A DNA stretch of 64,000 nucleotides. It comes from Chitinimonas prasina. Lineage in GTDB: Bacteria; Pseudomonadota; Gammaproteobacteria; Burkholderiales; Chitinimonadaceae. Positions 7,524 to 16,710 of this stretch are shown piece after piece. Made by a program: the position numbers and the translations under genes. A model generated the notes under the pieces. It did not search any database and had not been told where the DNA came from. It saw only the letters and a program-made list of their open reading frames with translations. The DNA is taken from assembly GCF_030160395.1 (NCBI RefSeq), contig NZ_BSOG01000001.1, positions 896,117-960,116 of the forward strand, written 5' to 3'. The stretch's first letter is position 1; every line of letters starts with the position of its first letter.

Positions 7524-10310
7524 ATGCGATTTCATGGCTTATTGCTGACCGCCCTGCTGGGCGTTGCTTACACCTCCCCCCTGCAAGCCCACGCAGCCAC
7601 CGCCGACACGGCCCGCGAGCAGGATATCTTGGCCCGCAGCTTCAGCCGGGGTGCGCCACTGCCCCAGTGGGCGCAACCCCTGGCCGAGATTCCCGCCACC
7701 CGGCGCGAAGATCCACTGGTGGTTAGGCTAGCCGAAACCCAGTCTTATGCCGGCGCCACTCAGGCCACCCTGATCAACCGCGCCGTGCAGGTCAACGACC
7801 GCAATATGCTTGATCGTATCGGCCAGCTCTCGCTGACCTACTACCCCGATTACCAGAAGCTCAAGCTGCACCGCCTGATCATACTGCGCGACGACAAGCC
7901 GCTGGACCATACCCGCACCGTCAACGCGCGCCTGCTGCAGCGCGAGCAGGCACTGGAGCAAGGCATGTACACCGGTGCAAGCACGGTACAACTGCTGGTC
8001 GAAGACGTCCGCCTGGGCGATACCCTCTGGCTGACCTACAGCATCGAGGGCAGCAACCCGGTATTTGGCAACCGCCTGACCGAGGACTACGCCTGGGATA
8101 GCGCCGACCCGGTGGAACTACGTAGCCTGACAGTCTTCTACCCGGCGCAGCGGCCGGTGCGCTGGCAGCAGTTTGGTGATTTCCGCACCGATGCCATCAG
8201 CCCCAAAGTAGATGACTACAACAGCATGAAGCGCCTGCGCTTTGAGGCACGTGGGGTGGATGCCCTGGAGTACGAAGGCGGCATCCCGGCAGAATACTTC
8301 CCCGCCCGTTTCCTGCAGTTCAGCGAATACCGCGACTGGAACGAAGTGGCGCGCTGGGCCACCGGCCTGTTCCCCGAGCCCAAGACCACCCCGGCACTGG
8401 CCGCGCTGGTGAAGCAGTTCAATGCCGAAGCCACCCCGGCTGCGCGTGCTGCCGCTGCGCTGCGCTGGGTGCAGAACGAGGTGCGTTACTTCAGCGTCTC
8501 CATCGGTGAGAACTCGCACAAGCCGCAAGACCCCAATGTGGTGATCAAGCGCCGCTATGGCGACTGCAAGGACAAGACCTATCTGCTAGTCACCCTGCTG
8601 CGCGCCATGGGCATTACCGCCCACCCCTTGCTGGTATCGGCCCAAGCCCCGCTCTTGCCCGGCCGGATGATGGCCTCGCCCACACTGTTCGACCATGTCA
8701 TCGTGCAACTGCAAGTGGACGGCAAGACCTACCATGTCGACCCCACCCGCACCGGCCAGCCATCGCCGCTGGACAAGCTGGCCCTGCCGCTGCCCGGCGC
8801 CAAGGGCCTGCTGGTGGCAGCCGACACCACCGCGCTCAGCACCCTGCCCGAGCGCGACAATAGCGCGATACGGTTCGAGCGGGACGAGCGCATCGTCGTC
8901 CAGAGCTTTGATGGCGACGCCACCCTGGAAACCAACGAGACCTTCAGCGACAGCCATGCCGAATCGGCCCGGCTCAATTTCCCCAGCATGTCGCGCACCG
9001 AGTTCAAGCGAGACCTGCTGGCCATCTACGAGAAGCAATACCCCGGCATTACCCTGGCCGCCGATCCCGAGTACCGCGACGATGTCGCCAACAACAAGTT
9101 CTATCTGAAGGCCCGCTTCAAGCTGCCCAAGCCGCTGCAGCTAAAGGATGGCCGCTACCGCATCGAGTACGACAGCAGCATCATCAGCGGATCGCTGGGC
9201 ATTCCGGACAAGATAGTCCGCAACTACCCGCTGCAACTGGCACGCGGCGCCTTCACTGCCCGTTACCGGCTGCGACTGCAATGGCCAGATAGCGTGCGCC
9301 TGAACAAGGATCCGCAGAGCACCACGCTCGATACACCATATTTCCGCGCCGCCGAGGAATACTCGATACGCGGCAACAGCATGGATTACCTGCTCGACTA
9401 CCAAGTCAAGGTCGACAGCGTGGCGGCCAAGGACGTACCGGACCTGCAGCAGCAGGCCAAGCAGTTGACCAACTACACCAGCGGCAATTTCAACGTGGAT
9501 GCGCACTTTGCCAACCAGCAGCGAGACGGCAAGCTGTCCATGCGGGCGCTGGATGGCAAGTCCACCAGCCAGGATGCCCAACAGAAAGTCGGCCAGGCCG
9601 CCAAGACGCGGCCTAGCAGCGAGGAAGACATCGCCACGCTCTGCCATGCCCTGTTGACGGTCAACCAACTCAAGGACAACAAGGCCGCACGCAGCCAGGT
9701 GCAGGCTGTGGAATCGCTGGTCCGGCAGTTCCGCAAGAGCGTGGCCGCGCAGCGCTGCCAGGCCCGCGCCCTGCTCGAGGATGCCCGGTTTGCCGAGAGT
9801 GTGGCCGCCCACGAGAAGGCCGGCGAACTGGCCGATGACGACAGCAATGTGCAGGATCTTGCCTGGGCCCGCTATTACGCTGGCGATACCGACAAGGCAC
9901 TGCAGGACATGGCGCGCTACAGTCAGGCCATGCGCGAGGAGAGCGGCGCCCTACCCGGCTTCGTGGCCGTCAACCAGCTGGCCCTGCTGAAACTGGCTGG
10001 ACGCGAGATACCTGCCGATACCCTGCAGTATGCCCAGCAACTGCCCAACGGCCCCTGGCCCCGCCCTCTGCTGGGCATGCAGGCCGGCCTGATCAGCCCC
10101 GAGACCCTACTGAAGCAGCTGCAGAGCCTGCCGGCCGATGAACGCGATCTGGCCTTATCGGAAGCCTGGTACTACATCGGCCTGCAGCGCTTGGCCGAGC
10201 AAAAGCCCGAGGAAGCCCGCAAGGCCTTCCAGTGGGTGGCCGATAATGGCATGCCCAGCTACGAGGAAACCGTCCAGGCCCGCATCCAGTTGCGGCGACT
10301 GGGACAGTAA
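7524..10310 (+). CDS. Secreted DUF3857/transglutaminase-like protein
   Basis: This 928-residue protein has a signal peptide (MRFHGLLLTALLGVAYTSPLQAHA) and is probably periplasmic. Residues of about 60-250 form a DUF3857 domain. Residues of about 270-420 form a transglutaminase-like cysteine-protease fold with the Cys in RRYGDCKDKT, the His in FDHVIVQL and the Asp in YHVDPTRTG, a complete triad. The middle section is a beta-rich DUF3858-like region, and the last roughly 250 residues look like TPR-type helical repeats. Proteins with this order are widespread in Proteobacteria and Bacteroidetes, but their substrates are not established. The start is set by the signal peptide. The next gene is 182 bp downstream. 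Confidence 0.9.
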   Translation: MRFHGLLLTALLGVAYTSPLQAHAATADTAREQDILARSFSRGAPLPQWAQPLAEIPATRREDPLVVRLAETQSYAGATQATLINRAVQVNDRNMLDRIGQLSLTYYPDYQKLKLHRLIILRDDKPLDHTRTVNARLLQREQALEQGMYTGASTVQLLVEDVRLGDTLWLTYSIEGSNPVFGNRLTEDYAWDSADPVELRSLTVFYPAQRPVRWQQFGDFRTDAISPKVDDYNSMKRLRFEARGVDALEYEGGIPAEYFPARFLQFSEYRDWNEVARWATGLFPEPKTTPALAALVKQFNAEATPAARAAAALRWVQNEVRYFSVSIGENSHKPQDPNVVIKRRYGDCKDKTYLLVTLLRAMGITAHPLLVSAQAPLLPGRMMASPTLFDHVIVQLQVDGKTYHVDPTRTGQPSPLDKLALPLPGAKGLLVAADTTALSTLPERDNSAIRFERDERIVVQSFDGDATLETNETFSDSHAESARLNFPSMSRTEFKRDLLAIYEKQYPGITLAADPEYRDDVANNKFYLKARFKLPKPLQLKDGRYRIEYDSSIISGSLGIPDKIVRNYPLQLARGAFTARYRLRLQWPDSVRLNKDPQSTTLDTPYFRAAEEYSIRGNSMDYLLDYQVKVDSVAAKDVPDLQQQAKQLTNYTSGNFNVDAHFANQQRDGKLSMRALDGKSTSQDAQQKVGQAAKTRPSSEEDIATLCHALLTVNQLKDNKAARSQVQAVESLVRQFRKSVAAQRCQARALLEDARFAESVAAHEKAGELADDDSNVQDLAWARYYAGDTDKALQDMARYSQAMREESGALPGFVAVNQLALLKLAGREIPADTLQYAQQLPNGPWPRPLLGMQAGLISPETLLKQLQSLPADERDLALSEAWYYIGLQRLAEQKPEEARKAFQWVADNGMPSYEETVQARIQLRRLGQ

Positions 10311-10492
10311 GAGCCTGTTCACCCCGCTCTCCCTTTTCGAGGGCGGGGTGTGCCGCTGGCCTCACAGCGCACTCGCCGCCAAGCAGCCTGCACCTGCAAG
10401 CGCCGCCATCCCCACCCTGGTGGATGCTGCACCCGCCCCACCCTTGCTACACTGCCGCCTCAGTCACACTATCGCAAAGTGCAGGCCGCAGC

Positions 10493-12325
10493 GTGTTCCA
10501 ATGGTTTGAAAACCGCGTCAACCCTTACCCCGACGCCCCACCTTCCCAACCGCCCCATGGCTTCTTCCCCTTCGTCTGGTCCGCCACCCGCGGCATGCGT
10601 GGGCTGATTGCCGCCATCATCCTGCTCACGGCCAGCATCGGCGCCTTCGAAGCCCTGTTGTTCAGCATGCTGGGCAGCGTGGTGGACTGGCTATCGGCCA
10701 CCGCCCCCAGCGAGCTATGGCAGAAGGAGCGCAGCAACCTGCTGCTGTTGGGCGGCATCCTGCTGGCCAGCCCCCTGGTCATCGCCCTGCAGGCCATGTG
10801 CAAGTACCAGGGCCTGTTTGCCAACTTCCCCATGCGGCTTCGCTGGCATTACCACCGCCATCTGCTGGGCCAGAGCATGGGCTTCTACCAGGACGAGTTC
10901 GCCGGCCGGGTCGCCGCCAAGGTCATGCAGACAGCACTGGCGGTGCGCGATACCGTAGTCATCGTCTGCGACATCCTGGTGTTCGTGGTCATCTACTTCA
11001 TCACCATGGTGGCCGTGGTCGGCGGCTTCGACCTGATCCTGCTGCTGCCCTTCATGGGCTGGCTGCTGGCCTACGGGCTGACGCTGTGGTTCTTTGTCCC
11101 CCGCCTGGGCAAGGTGGCCAGTGCTCAGGCCGATGCCCGCAGCCTGATGACAGGCCGCGTCACCGACGCCTACACCAATATCGCCACCGTCAAGCTGTTT
11201 GCCCATAGCCAGCGCGAAGCCACCTTTGCCCGCCACGCCATGGAAGAATTCATGCTCACCGCCCGCCAGCAAAACCGGTTGGTCAGCGGCTTCGAGGTCA
11301 TCAACCACATCCTCAGCATGCTGCTGATAGGCAGCACAGCCGGTGCCACCCTCTGGCTATGGAGCCATGGCCAGGTTGGCATAGGCGCCGTGGCGGCTGC
11401 CACCGCCATGGCCCTGCGGCTCAACGGCATCTCGCACTGGATCATGTGGGAGATGGCCGCCCTGTTCGAGCAGATCGGCACCGTGCAGGATGGCATCAGC
11501 ACCCTGGCCCGCCCCATCACCATCCAGGACCAGGCGGGCGCCCAGCCGCTGCAGGTCAGCCAGGGCGAAATCCGCTTCGAGCAGGTGCACTTTGCCTACG
11601 GCGGCAGCAAGGCCGTGCTGCAGGATCTCAACCTCACCATCCACCCCGGCGAAAAAGTGGGCCTGGTGGGCCGATCCGGGGCCGGCAAGAGCACCCTGGT
11701 CAACCTGCTGCTGCGCTTTTACGACGTGGAGCAGGGCCGCATCCTGATCGACGGCCAGGACATTGCCCAGGTCACGCAAGACAGCCTGCGCCGCCAGATC
11801 GGCATGGTCACCCAGGACACTTCGCTGCTGCACCGCTCAGTGCGCGACAACCTGCTCTACGGCCGCCCCGATGCCAGCGACGAACAGATGATCGCCGCCG
11901 CCCGCCGCGCCGAAGCGCATGAATTCATCGAACTCCTGACCGACCCCAAGGGCCGTACCGCCTACGAGGCCCATGTGGGCGAGCGTGGCGTCAAGCTCAG
12001 CGGCGGCCAGCGCCAACGCGTCGCCATCGCCCGCGTCATGCTCAAGGACGCCCCCATCCTGCTGCTGGACGAAGCCACCAGCGCACTCGACAGCGAAGTG
12101 GAAGCCGCCATCCAGAGCAGCCTCTACCGCCTGATGGAAGGCAAGACCGTGGTGGCAATTGCTCATAGATTGTCTACGATAGCTGCCATGGACAGGCTGA
12201 TCGTGATGGACGAAGGCCGGATAGTGGAACAAGGCAGCCATGCAGAGTTGCTGGCCCAAGGCGGGTTGTATGTGCGGTTGTGGGCGCATCAGAGTGGGGG
12301 ATTTTTAGGAGAGGACTCCGTATAA
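10493..12325 (+). CDS. ABC transporter, fused permease and ATPase
   Basis: This is a half-size ABC exporter of 610 residues. The N-terminal half holds about six membrane helices (ABC type-1 transmembrane domain). The C-terminal half is the nucleotide-binding domain with Walker A GRSGAGKST near 394, signature LSGGQRQR near 501, Walker B ILLLDEATSALD near 522 and the H-loop in VVAIAHRLST. The protein would work as a homodimer in the inner membrane exporting a lipid, peptide or drug; the substrate is not evident. I choose the GTG at 10493 because the sequence then begins MFQWFENRVNPYP, the usual start of this family in betaproteobacteria; the in-frame ATG at 10424 adds an atypical tail. The last codons run straight into the AT-rich island. 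Confidence 0.9.
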   Translation: MFQWFENRVNPYPDAPPSQPPHGFFPFVWSATRGMRGLIAAIILLTASIGAFEALLFSMLGSVVDWLSATAPSELWQKERSNLLLLGGILLASPLVIALQAMCKYQGLFANFPMRLRWHYHRHLLGQSMGFYQDEFAGRVAAKVMQTALAVRDTVVIVCDILVFVVIYFITMVAVVGGFDLILLLPFMGWLLAYGLTLWFFVPRLGKVASAQADARSLMTGRVTDAYTNIATVKLFAHSQREATFARHAMEEFMLTARQQNRLVSGFEVINHILSMLLIGSTAGATLWLWSHGQVGIGAVAAATAMALRLNGISHWIMWEMAALFEQIGTVQDGISTLARPITIQDQAGAQPLQVSQGEIRFEQVHFAYGGSKAVLQDLNLTIHPGEKVGLVGRSGAGKSTLVNLLLRFYDVEQGRILIDGQDIAQVTQDSLRRQIGMVTQDTSLLHRSVRDNLLYGRPDASDEQMIAAARRAEAHEFIELLTDPKGRTAYEAHVGERGVKLSGGQRQRVAIARVMLKDAPILLLDEATSALDSEVEAAIQSSLYRLMEGKTVVAIAHRLSTIAAMDRLIVMDEGRIVEQGSHAELLAQGGLYVRLWAHQSGGFLGEDSV

Positions 12326-12372
12326 GCAATCACATAAACCACCCACAATGTCGATAACGAAAGCTCTTGAGT

Positions 12373-13902
12373 ATGACCATAAATTCCATCCGCGTTAGAA
12401 ATTTACGCAGCATAAATGACTCCAACGACATCGAAATAAAGAATATAAACTTTTTCCTTGGATCAAATAGCACTGGGAAAAGCTCCGTAATTAGACTTTT
12501 CCCTCTGCTAAAGCAAAGCATTGAGACGCGAACCACTGCTCCTATCTTATGGTATGGCAGATTAGTTGACTTTGGAGATATCACATCAGCAATAAAAAAC
12601 AGCTCTGACGAGCGCAGCATGATGATAGGAATCTCAGGAACTATATCTTCTTATATTCAAGACCATTACAGCTTCTATCAGCAAACAGGATATATCCCTA
12701 GAGAACAGGGGGGTCGAATAAACTTCGACGTGAGAATTCACTTAAAAGAAGGCAAATCCAAATCCACAGCCGCCCACAAGTACGAAATCAATCTACCAGA
12801 CAATCATATAGTCATTGAATTTAACGACGACAGCGGAATTGCCGAAATTTTAATAAACAACACCAACTTCTCCGAGTACAGTCAAAAATTTAATAGCGCC
12901 GTCAGAAAGGGATTGTTTCGGCACATCACATGGAAAACAGATCGAGTAAATCAATACAAAATTGCAGAAAATCCAGCATTAAACTCACTCACATCAATCC
13001 TACGAAACAATCTGCACCACAAAGTTTCCAACCACACCATAGCGCAATTAATATCTCAGTTCCGCCCCGGAGAGAAGACCGCATTCCTCAAAAGACTACA
13101 AGGCATAAAGGGTCCGCAATCATGGATAAATTTCACCCGCGGCCTGACTACAAGCACAGAAACATTTCTCACCATAATAGACACCTTTAACTTATTAATG
13201 CTGCCCTATATTCTTGAATCAATCAACCTTGAAATCTCAAAGACCAGCACGAACACACGATACATCAGCCCCTTACGCGCAACCGCTGAGAGATATTATC
13301 GCGCTCAAGAATTGGCAGTAGATGAAATCGACCCTGAAGGGCGAAATCTGCATATATTCCTGAATAGTTTATCAAAAGCGCAAAAACAGCGATTTCAATT
13401 GTGGCTAAGTGAAAATTTCGACATACAAGCACAATCCAATCTTGCGGAAGGTCATATAAACATAACTCTACAAGAGCTATCAAGCGGTGATGATTTCAAT
13501 ATGGCGGACATGGGATTTGGCTTCTCTCAAGTCCTACCAATACTGACACAAATATGGAGCGCCCTTGAAAGGACCAAAGGCCAATCTTTCACGCAAATAA
13601 TTTGCATTGAACAGCCCGAACTACATTTGCACCCCAAGCTTCAAGCCAAGCTTGCGCTGGTACTCTCTCGGTCAGTAAGTCAAGCAATAAGTCAGAAATC
13701 CGACCTCCGATTTATTATAGAAACGCACAGCGAAGCCCTTATAAATAAAATGGGAATGCTGATCAATTCCTCTACCATTGACAGCGATCGGGTTGGCATA
13801 TACCTATTTAACAGATCCACATCTGGCGTCGAAATTTCACGGACAAATTACACCAACAATGGTTTCCTGGAAAACTGGCCGATAGATTTTTTTGACTATT
13901 GA
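12373..13902 (+). CDS. OLD/DUF3696-type AAA ATPase, putative defence ATPase
   Basis: This 509-residue ABC-class ATPase resembles the OLD/RecF/DUF3696 group. Walker A is GSNSTGKSS at about 30-38. An ABC-type signature-like stretch is ELSSGDDFNMADMGFGFSQVLP. Walker B is IICIEQPELHLHP with the catalytic Glu near 413, and the switch His is in IIETHSEALI near 452. The C-terminus NNGFLENWPIDFFD is the DUF3696 hallmark. The gene is markedly AT-rich against its GC-rich flanks, a sign of transfer. The downstream gene starts 9 bp after the stop behind a GAGG ribosome site. ATPases of this kind pair with nucleases in anti-phage systems (Gabija, PARIS, Septu), which suggests but does not prove that role. 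The start is the second possible codon (TTG at 12367 is the alternative). Confidence 0.85.
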   Translation: MTINSIRVRNLRSINDSNDIEIKNINFFLGSNSTGKSSVIRLFPLLKQSIETRTTAPILWYGRLVDFGDITSAIKNSSDERSMMIGISGTISSYIQDHYSFYQQTGYIPREQGGRINFDVRIHLKEGKSKSTAAHKYEINLPDNHIVIEFNDDSGIAEILINNTNFSEYSQKFNSAVRKGLFRHITWKTDRVNQYKIAENPALNSLTSILRNNLHHKVSNHTIAQLISQFRPGEKTAFLKRLQGIKGPQSWINFTRGLTTSTETFLTIIDTFNLLMLPYILESINLEISKTSTNTRYISPLRATAERYYRAQELAVDEIDPEGRNLHIFLNSLSKAQKQRFQLWLSENFDIQAQSNLAEGHINITLQELSSGDDFNMADMGFGFSQVLPILTQIWSALERTKGQSFTQIICIEQPELHLHPKLQAKLALVLSRSVSQAISQKSDLRFIIETHSEALINKMGMLINSSTIDSDRVGIYLFNRSTSGVEISRTNYTNNGFLENWPIDFFDY

Positions 13903-13910
13903 GGCGCACC

Positions 13911-14939
13911 ATGATTATCATTTTAGACTCTAGCATTTCCTCGCTACTATCCGCCGAGAGCAGCCATGTGCTTGAGGCCATAGAGAATATTGCCATTGCA
14001 CGCTCAGAAGGCAATCATCTAGTCACCTGCGAGCCAGAAATCGCAAGCCAAATTCTTGCAACCCGATTATCCAATCGGGCGCAAAGAGTGTACTACACCA
14101 TTAAAAACAAATCCATCCAAGAGCTTGCCGCAACAGTAAAATCAAAAGCATATATCCGGGTAGTATCGCCTGATTACTTTTCAGTCAACAGACCCAATGA
14201 AATAATGGTAAGCATCACTTTCTTCTGTAGCACTTCCACCATACAGCCAACAAAATTACTATGCGAAGACTCTTTAGATGGAAAGATAATTGCCGCGCTT
14301 ACAAAAAATTACCTTGCAGCCAGCAAGCATCGCAACCCAAGATTATCCTTTAGATATGAACATGGCGGCGGCTCAAGGATTACCAGGGTCTTCCGGGAAA
14401 TTGAGTGCCACGAAGCCTGTCTGTTATTGTGCCTAGTAGATTCCGACAAGAAATACCATAAAGATAACATCAGCGCCAAAGCCAAAAACCTAATAAGGGA
14501 CCGTCAGAAAAATACAACTCACGTGGAAATCCTTCCCTGTCACGAATTGGAAAATCTAATTCCAACTCGCCACCTTTTACTACTATACGAAAGCACACAC
14601 CCCGACACGGCCATGGCGATTTCAAGCCTAAACATATCACCCAACACAAGATACTCTCTAAACTATCTAGACCTTAAGGAAGGCCCAGCAAAGCATCATC
14701 GCACCAGCAACCCAGCAGAGAAGAAATTTTGGGAAGGAATATTTAAGGCAGCACAAATATGCCTAACTCAATCCGCCTCAATTACAGGCCTTGGCGAGCA
14801 GATAACAACGGACTATGAGTCACTATTAGAAGATGATGGATTATCTTTTCTTGATACCGATTTTCGGCCGATTTTTGAAGAAATCGCCAAGATAGTTGAG
14901 TGCTGGGGCCATGGCTGTATACCAATTATGGCAAATTAA
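13911..14939 (+). CDS. Putative TOPRIM-like effector paired with the ATPase
   Basis: This is a 342-residue AT-rich gene, 8 bases after the ATPase stop. I see no confident named family, but the central region fits a TOPRIM/DUF4435-like layout. An acidic LLCEDSLDGKI block at about 117-126 carries the candidate first Glu, a glycine-rich GGGSRI follows at 152-157, then a hydrophobic strand ending in LVDSD (DxD at 177-179), and CHELENLIP at 210-218 resembles the E..EN element of such proteins. The first roughly 110 residues are an unassigned N-terminal domain beginning MIIILDSSISSLL, vaguely PIN-like. There is no signal peptide or membrane helix. The inferred role is the nuclease or toxic effector gated by the upstream ATPase; catalysis is unproven. 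Confidence 0.72.
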   Translation: MIIILDSSISSLLSAESSHVLEAIENIAIARSEGNHLVTCEPEIASQILATRLSNRAQRVYYTIKNKSIQELAATVKSKAYIRVVSPDYFSVNRPNEIMVSITFFCSTSTIQPTKLLCEDSLDGKIIAALTKNYLAASKHRNPRLSFRYEHGGGSRITRVFREIECHEACLLLCLVDSDKKYHKDNISAKAKNLIRDRQKNTTHVEILPCHELENLIPTRHLLLLYESTHPDTAMAISSLNISPNTRYSLNYLDLKEGPAKHHRTSNPAEKKFWEGIFKAAQICLTQSASITGLGEQITTDYESLLEDDGLSFLDTDFRPIFEEIAKIVECWGHGCIPIMAN

Positions 14940-15122
14940 ACATCAGCAGCAAGGTGCCAACCAAGACTGCCGGCGTGCATTCAAGCATGATGATTAAATC
15001 GAAGGATGCAACTGGACTTTTTATAAAGTACAGCCATAGCTAACGACTCAGTTCTAAGTGTCACGTTCTTGATTTCCCCCGCCCCCCCACCCTCTGCCTA
15101 TCCCCCACTTCCCGGTGCCCCC

Positions 15123-15611
15123 ATGTCCTACCACCTTGCCCAGGTCAACCTCGCCTATGCCCGCGAGCCCATAGACGCGCCCCTGATGGCGGACTTCGTA
15201 GCGCGCATTGCCGAGATCAATGCATTGGCCGAGGCCAGCCCCGGCTTTGTCTGGCGCTACCAGACCGACGCGGGCTACCCACAGGAGTTTGGCGACCAGC
15301 TGGTGCTGTTCAATATGTCGGTATGGGATAGCGTGGAGGCCCTGCACGCCTATACCTACCGCAGCGCCCACGCCGAGGTGTTTGCAGCACGCAAACGCTG
15401 GTTTGAGGACATCAAAGCCAAGCTGGGCATGCCGCATATGGCGCTTTGGTGGGTCAAGGCGGGCGAACTGCCCACGGTGGCTGATGCCAAGGCCAGGCTG
15501 GAATACCTGGGCGAGCACGGCCCCAGCCCCCATGCCTTCAGCTTCAAACAGCGCTACTCGCCCACAGGCCTAGCCTTGGCCTACGCCAAACCGGCGCCAG
15601 CCGCCGCCTGA
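15123..15611 (+). CDS. DUF3291 domain-containing protein
   Basis: This 162-residue soluble protein matches the DUF3291 family, a ferredoxin-like/dimeric alpha-beta barrel group of unknown reaction. Visible family features are the start YHLAQVNLAYAREPIDAPLMADFV, FVWRYQTD, the stretch LVLFNMSVWDSVEALHAYTYRSAHAEVF and MALWWVKAGELPTVADAKARLEYL. It returns to high GC after the island and lies 183 bp beyond it. The ATG at 15123 sits where family members start; an in-frame start at 15069 would add proline-rich, unconserved residues. No ribosome site is obvious. Some relatives are annotated as monooxygenase-like, but no cofactor-binding residues can be pointed to. Confidence 0.88.
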   Translation: MSYHLAQVNLAYAREPIDAPLMADFVARIAEINALAEASPGFVWRYQTDAGYPQEFGDQLVLFNMSVWDSVEALHAYTYRSAHAEVFAARKRWFEDIKAKLGMPHMALWWVKAGELPTVADAKARLEYLGEHGPSPHAFSFKQRYSPTGLALAYAKPAPAAA

Positions 15612-15706
15612 CACAAGGCCGCATGGTACTAACACCGCCGGCCACCTTGGGTGGCAGGCTTTATCATGGTGGCCGTTGCCGCAAACCCTTTGAGCCACTG
15701 GCTACC

Positions 15707-16606
15707 ATGCCCCTGACACTTCTGTACCGCCCCACCCTGCTTGGCCTGCTGTTGACCAGCGCCCTTACCCTGGCCGACGACATGGAGCGGGGCTACGACC
15801 CCAGCGCCACCCACCCCGACCCCACCAACGGCGCCATCGTGCTGATGGATGGCCGCCTGTCCCACCCTGCCGATGCGACCGCTGCCCAATGGCCGGCCGG
15901 CAAGCATCTGGCGGGCCGCCATTTCAAGGCCGGCAGTGGCTGGTGGGCCTTGGCCTGCCAGGATACCTGCACGCTGACCGCCACCCAACTGAGCCTGCGC
16001 CACCTCAAGCACCCTACCTATGATGGGCCGTCCATGCCCGGCCAGTACCTGAGCTGGTCGCCGCTGCCCTACCAGCTGGACCAGCCCGATGCCGCTACGT
16101 CCAGCAACGCTGTGCTGCTGGCGCTGTTCAAGCCCAAGCCGGCCCAGGTGGCGCTGAAGCTGGCGCCTGGCCCGGTCAAGACCTGGCTGCACCAAGGCAT
16201 GGATGCGTACCCGGTCAGCCAGAAGAAGGGAACCGGCTCGGAGACCGTTCGCATCAAGCTGGACAAAGGAATAGCCACCATCGTGCCCATCCTGGCCGAC
16301 GAGCCCGAGCGACACGGCGAGACCAACCAGCCCACCGAGTCGCTGCTGGAGCTGCGCGCCTATGGCCGCAAGCAGAACCTGGGCGTGGTGACCTTTGGCA
16401 TTGATGGCGGCATGCCGCTGCTGGCCAAGAGCTATCTGCACTGGGCCGGCGATCTGGACGGCGATGGCCGGCTGGACCTGCTTTTGGACCAGGACCAGGC
16501 ACGCGGCAAGCTGGTGCTCTATCTCTCCAGCTTGGCCCAGGCGGGCGAGCTGGTAGGCGAGGCCGGTGCTTTCAACTACATTGCACCTGATGACCCGGGC
16601 TGCTGA
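15707..16606 (+). CDS. Secreted hypothetical protein
   Basis: This 299-residue protein has a signal peptide (MPLTLLYRPTLLGLLLTSALTLA) and is probably exported to the periplasm. I do not recognise a domain covering the body. Near the C-terminus, YLHWAGDLDGDGRLDLLLDQDQARGKLVLYLS resembles a single FG-GAP/integrin-like calcium-binding repeat (D.DGDG.LDL), so calcium binding is possible. A Cys pair (ACQDTCTL near residue 85) could form a disulfide. The start is chosen at the ATG that opens the signal peptide. It lies 104 bp upstream of a second secreted protein gene (DUF1176) on the same strand, which may be an operon partner. The function is unknown. Confidence 0.72.
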   Translation: MPLTLLYRPTLLGLLLTSALTLADDMERGYDPSATHPDPTNGAIVLMDGRLSHPADATAAQWPAGKHLAGRHFKAGSGWWALACQDTCTLTATQLSLRHLKHPTYDGPSMPGQYLSWSPLPYQLDQPDAATSSNAVLLALFKPKPAQVALKLAPGPVKTWLHQGMDAYPVSQKKGTGSETVRIKLDKGIATIVPILADEPERHGETNQPTESLLELRAYGRKQNLGVVTFGIDGGMPLLAKSYLHWAGDLDGDGRLDLLLDQDQARGKLVLYLSSLAQAGELVGEAGAFNYIAPDDPGC

Positions 16607-16710
16607 GCCCGCCAGGGCGCTTCCAGATGCCTCAGCGTCCAAGCAGCCAGGCTGTATCGCGACGACGCGTGATGCCTGGCGTCGCCCATCACCCACATAC
16701 CACTGCCCCC

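Noticed and set aside
10320-10350. GC-rich hairpin after the DUF3857 gene
   Set aside because: Stem without a T run; termination is not supported.
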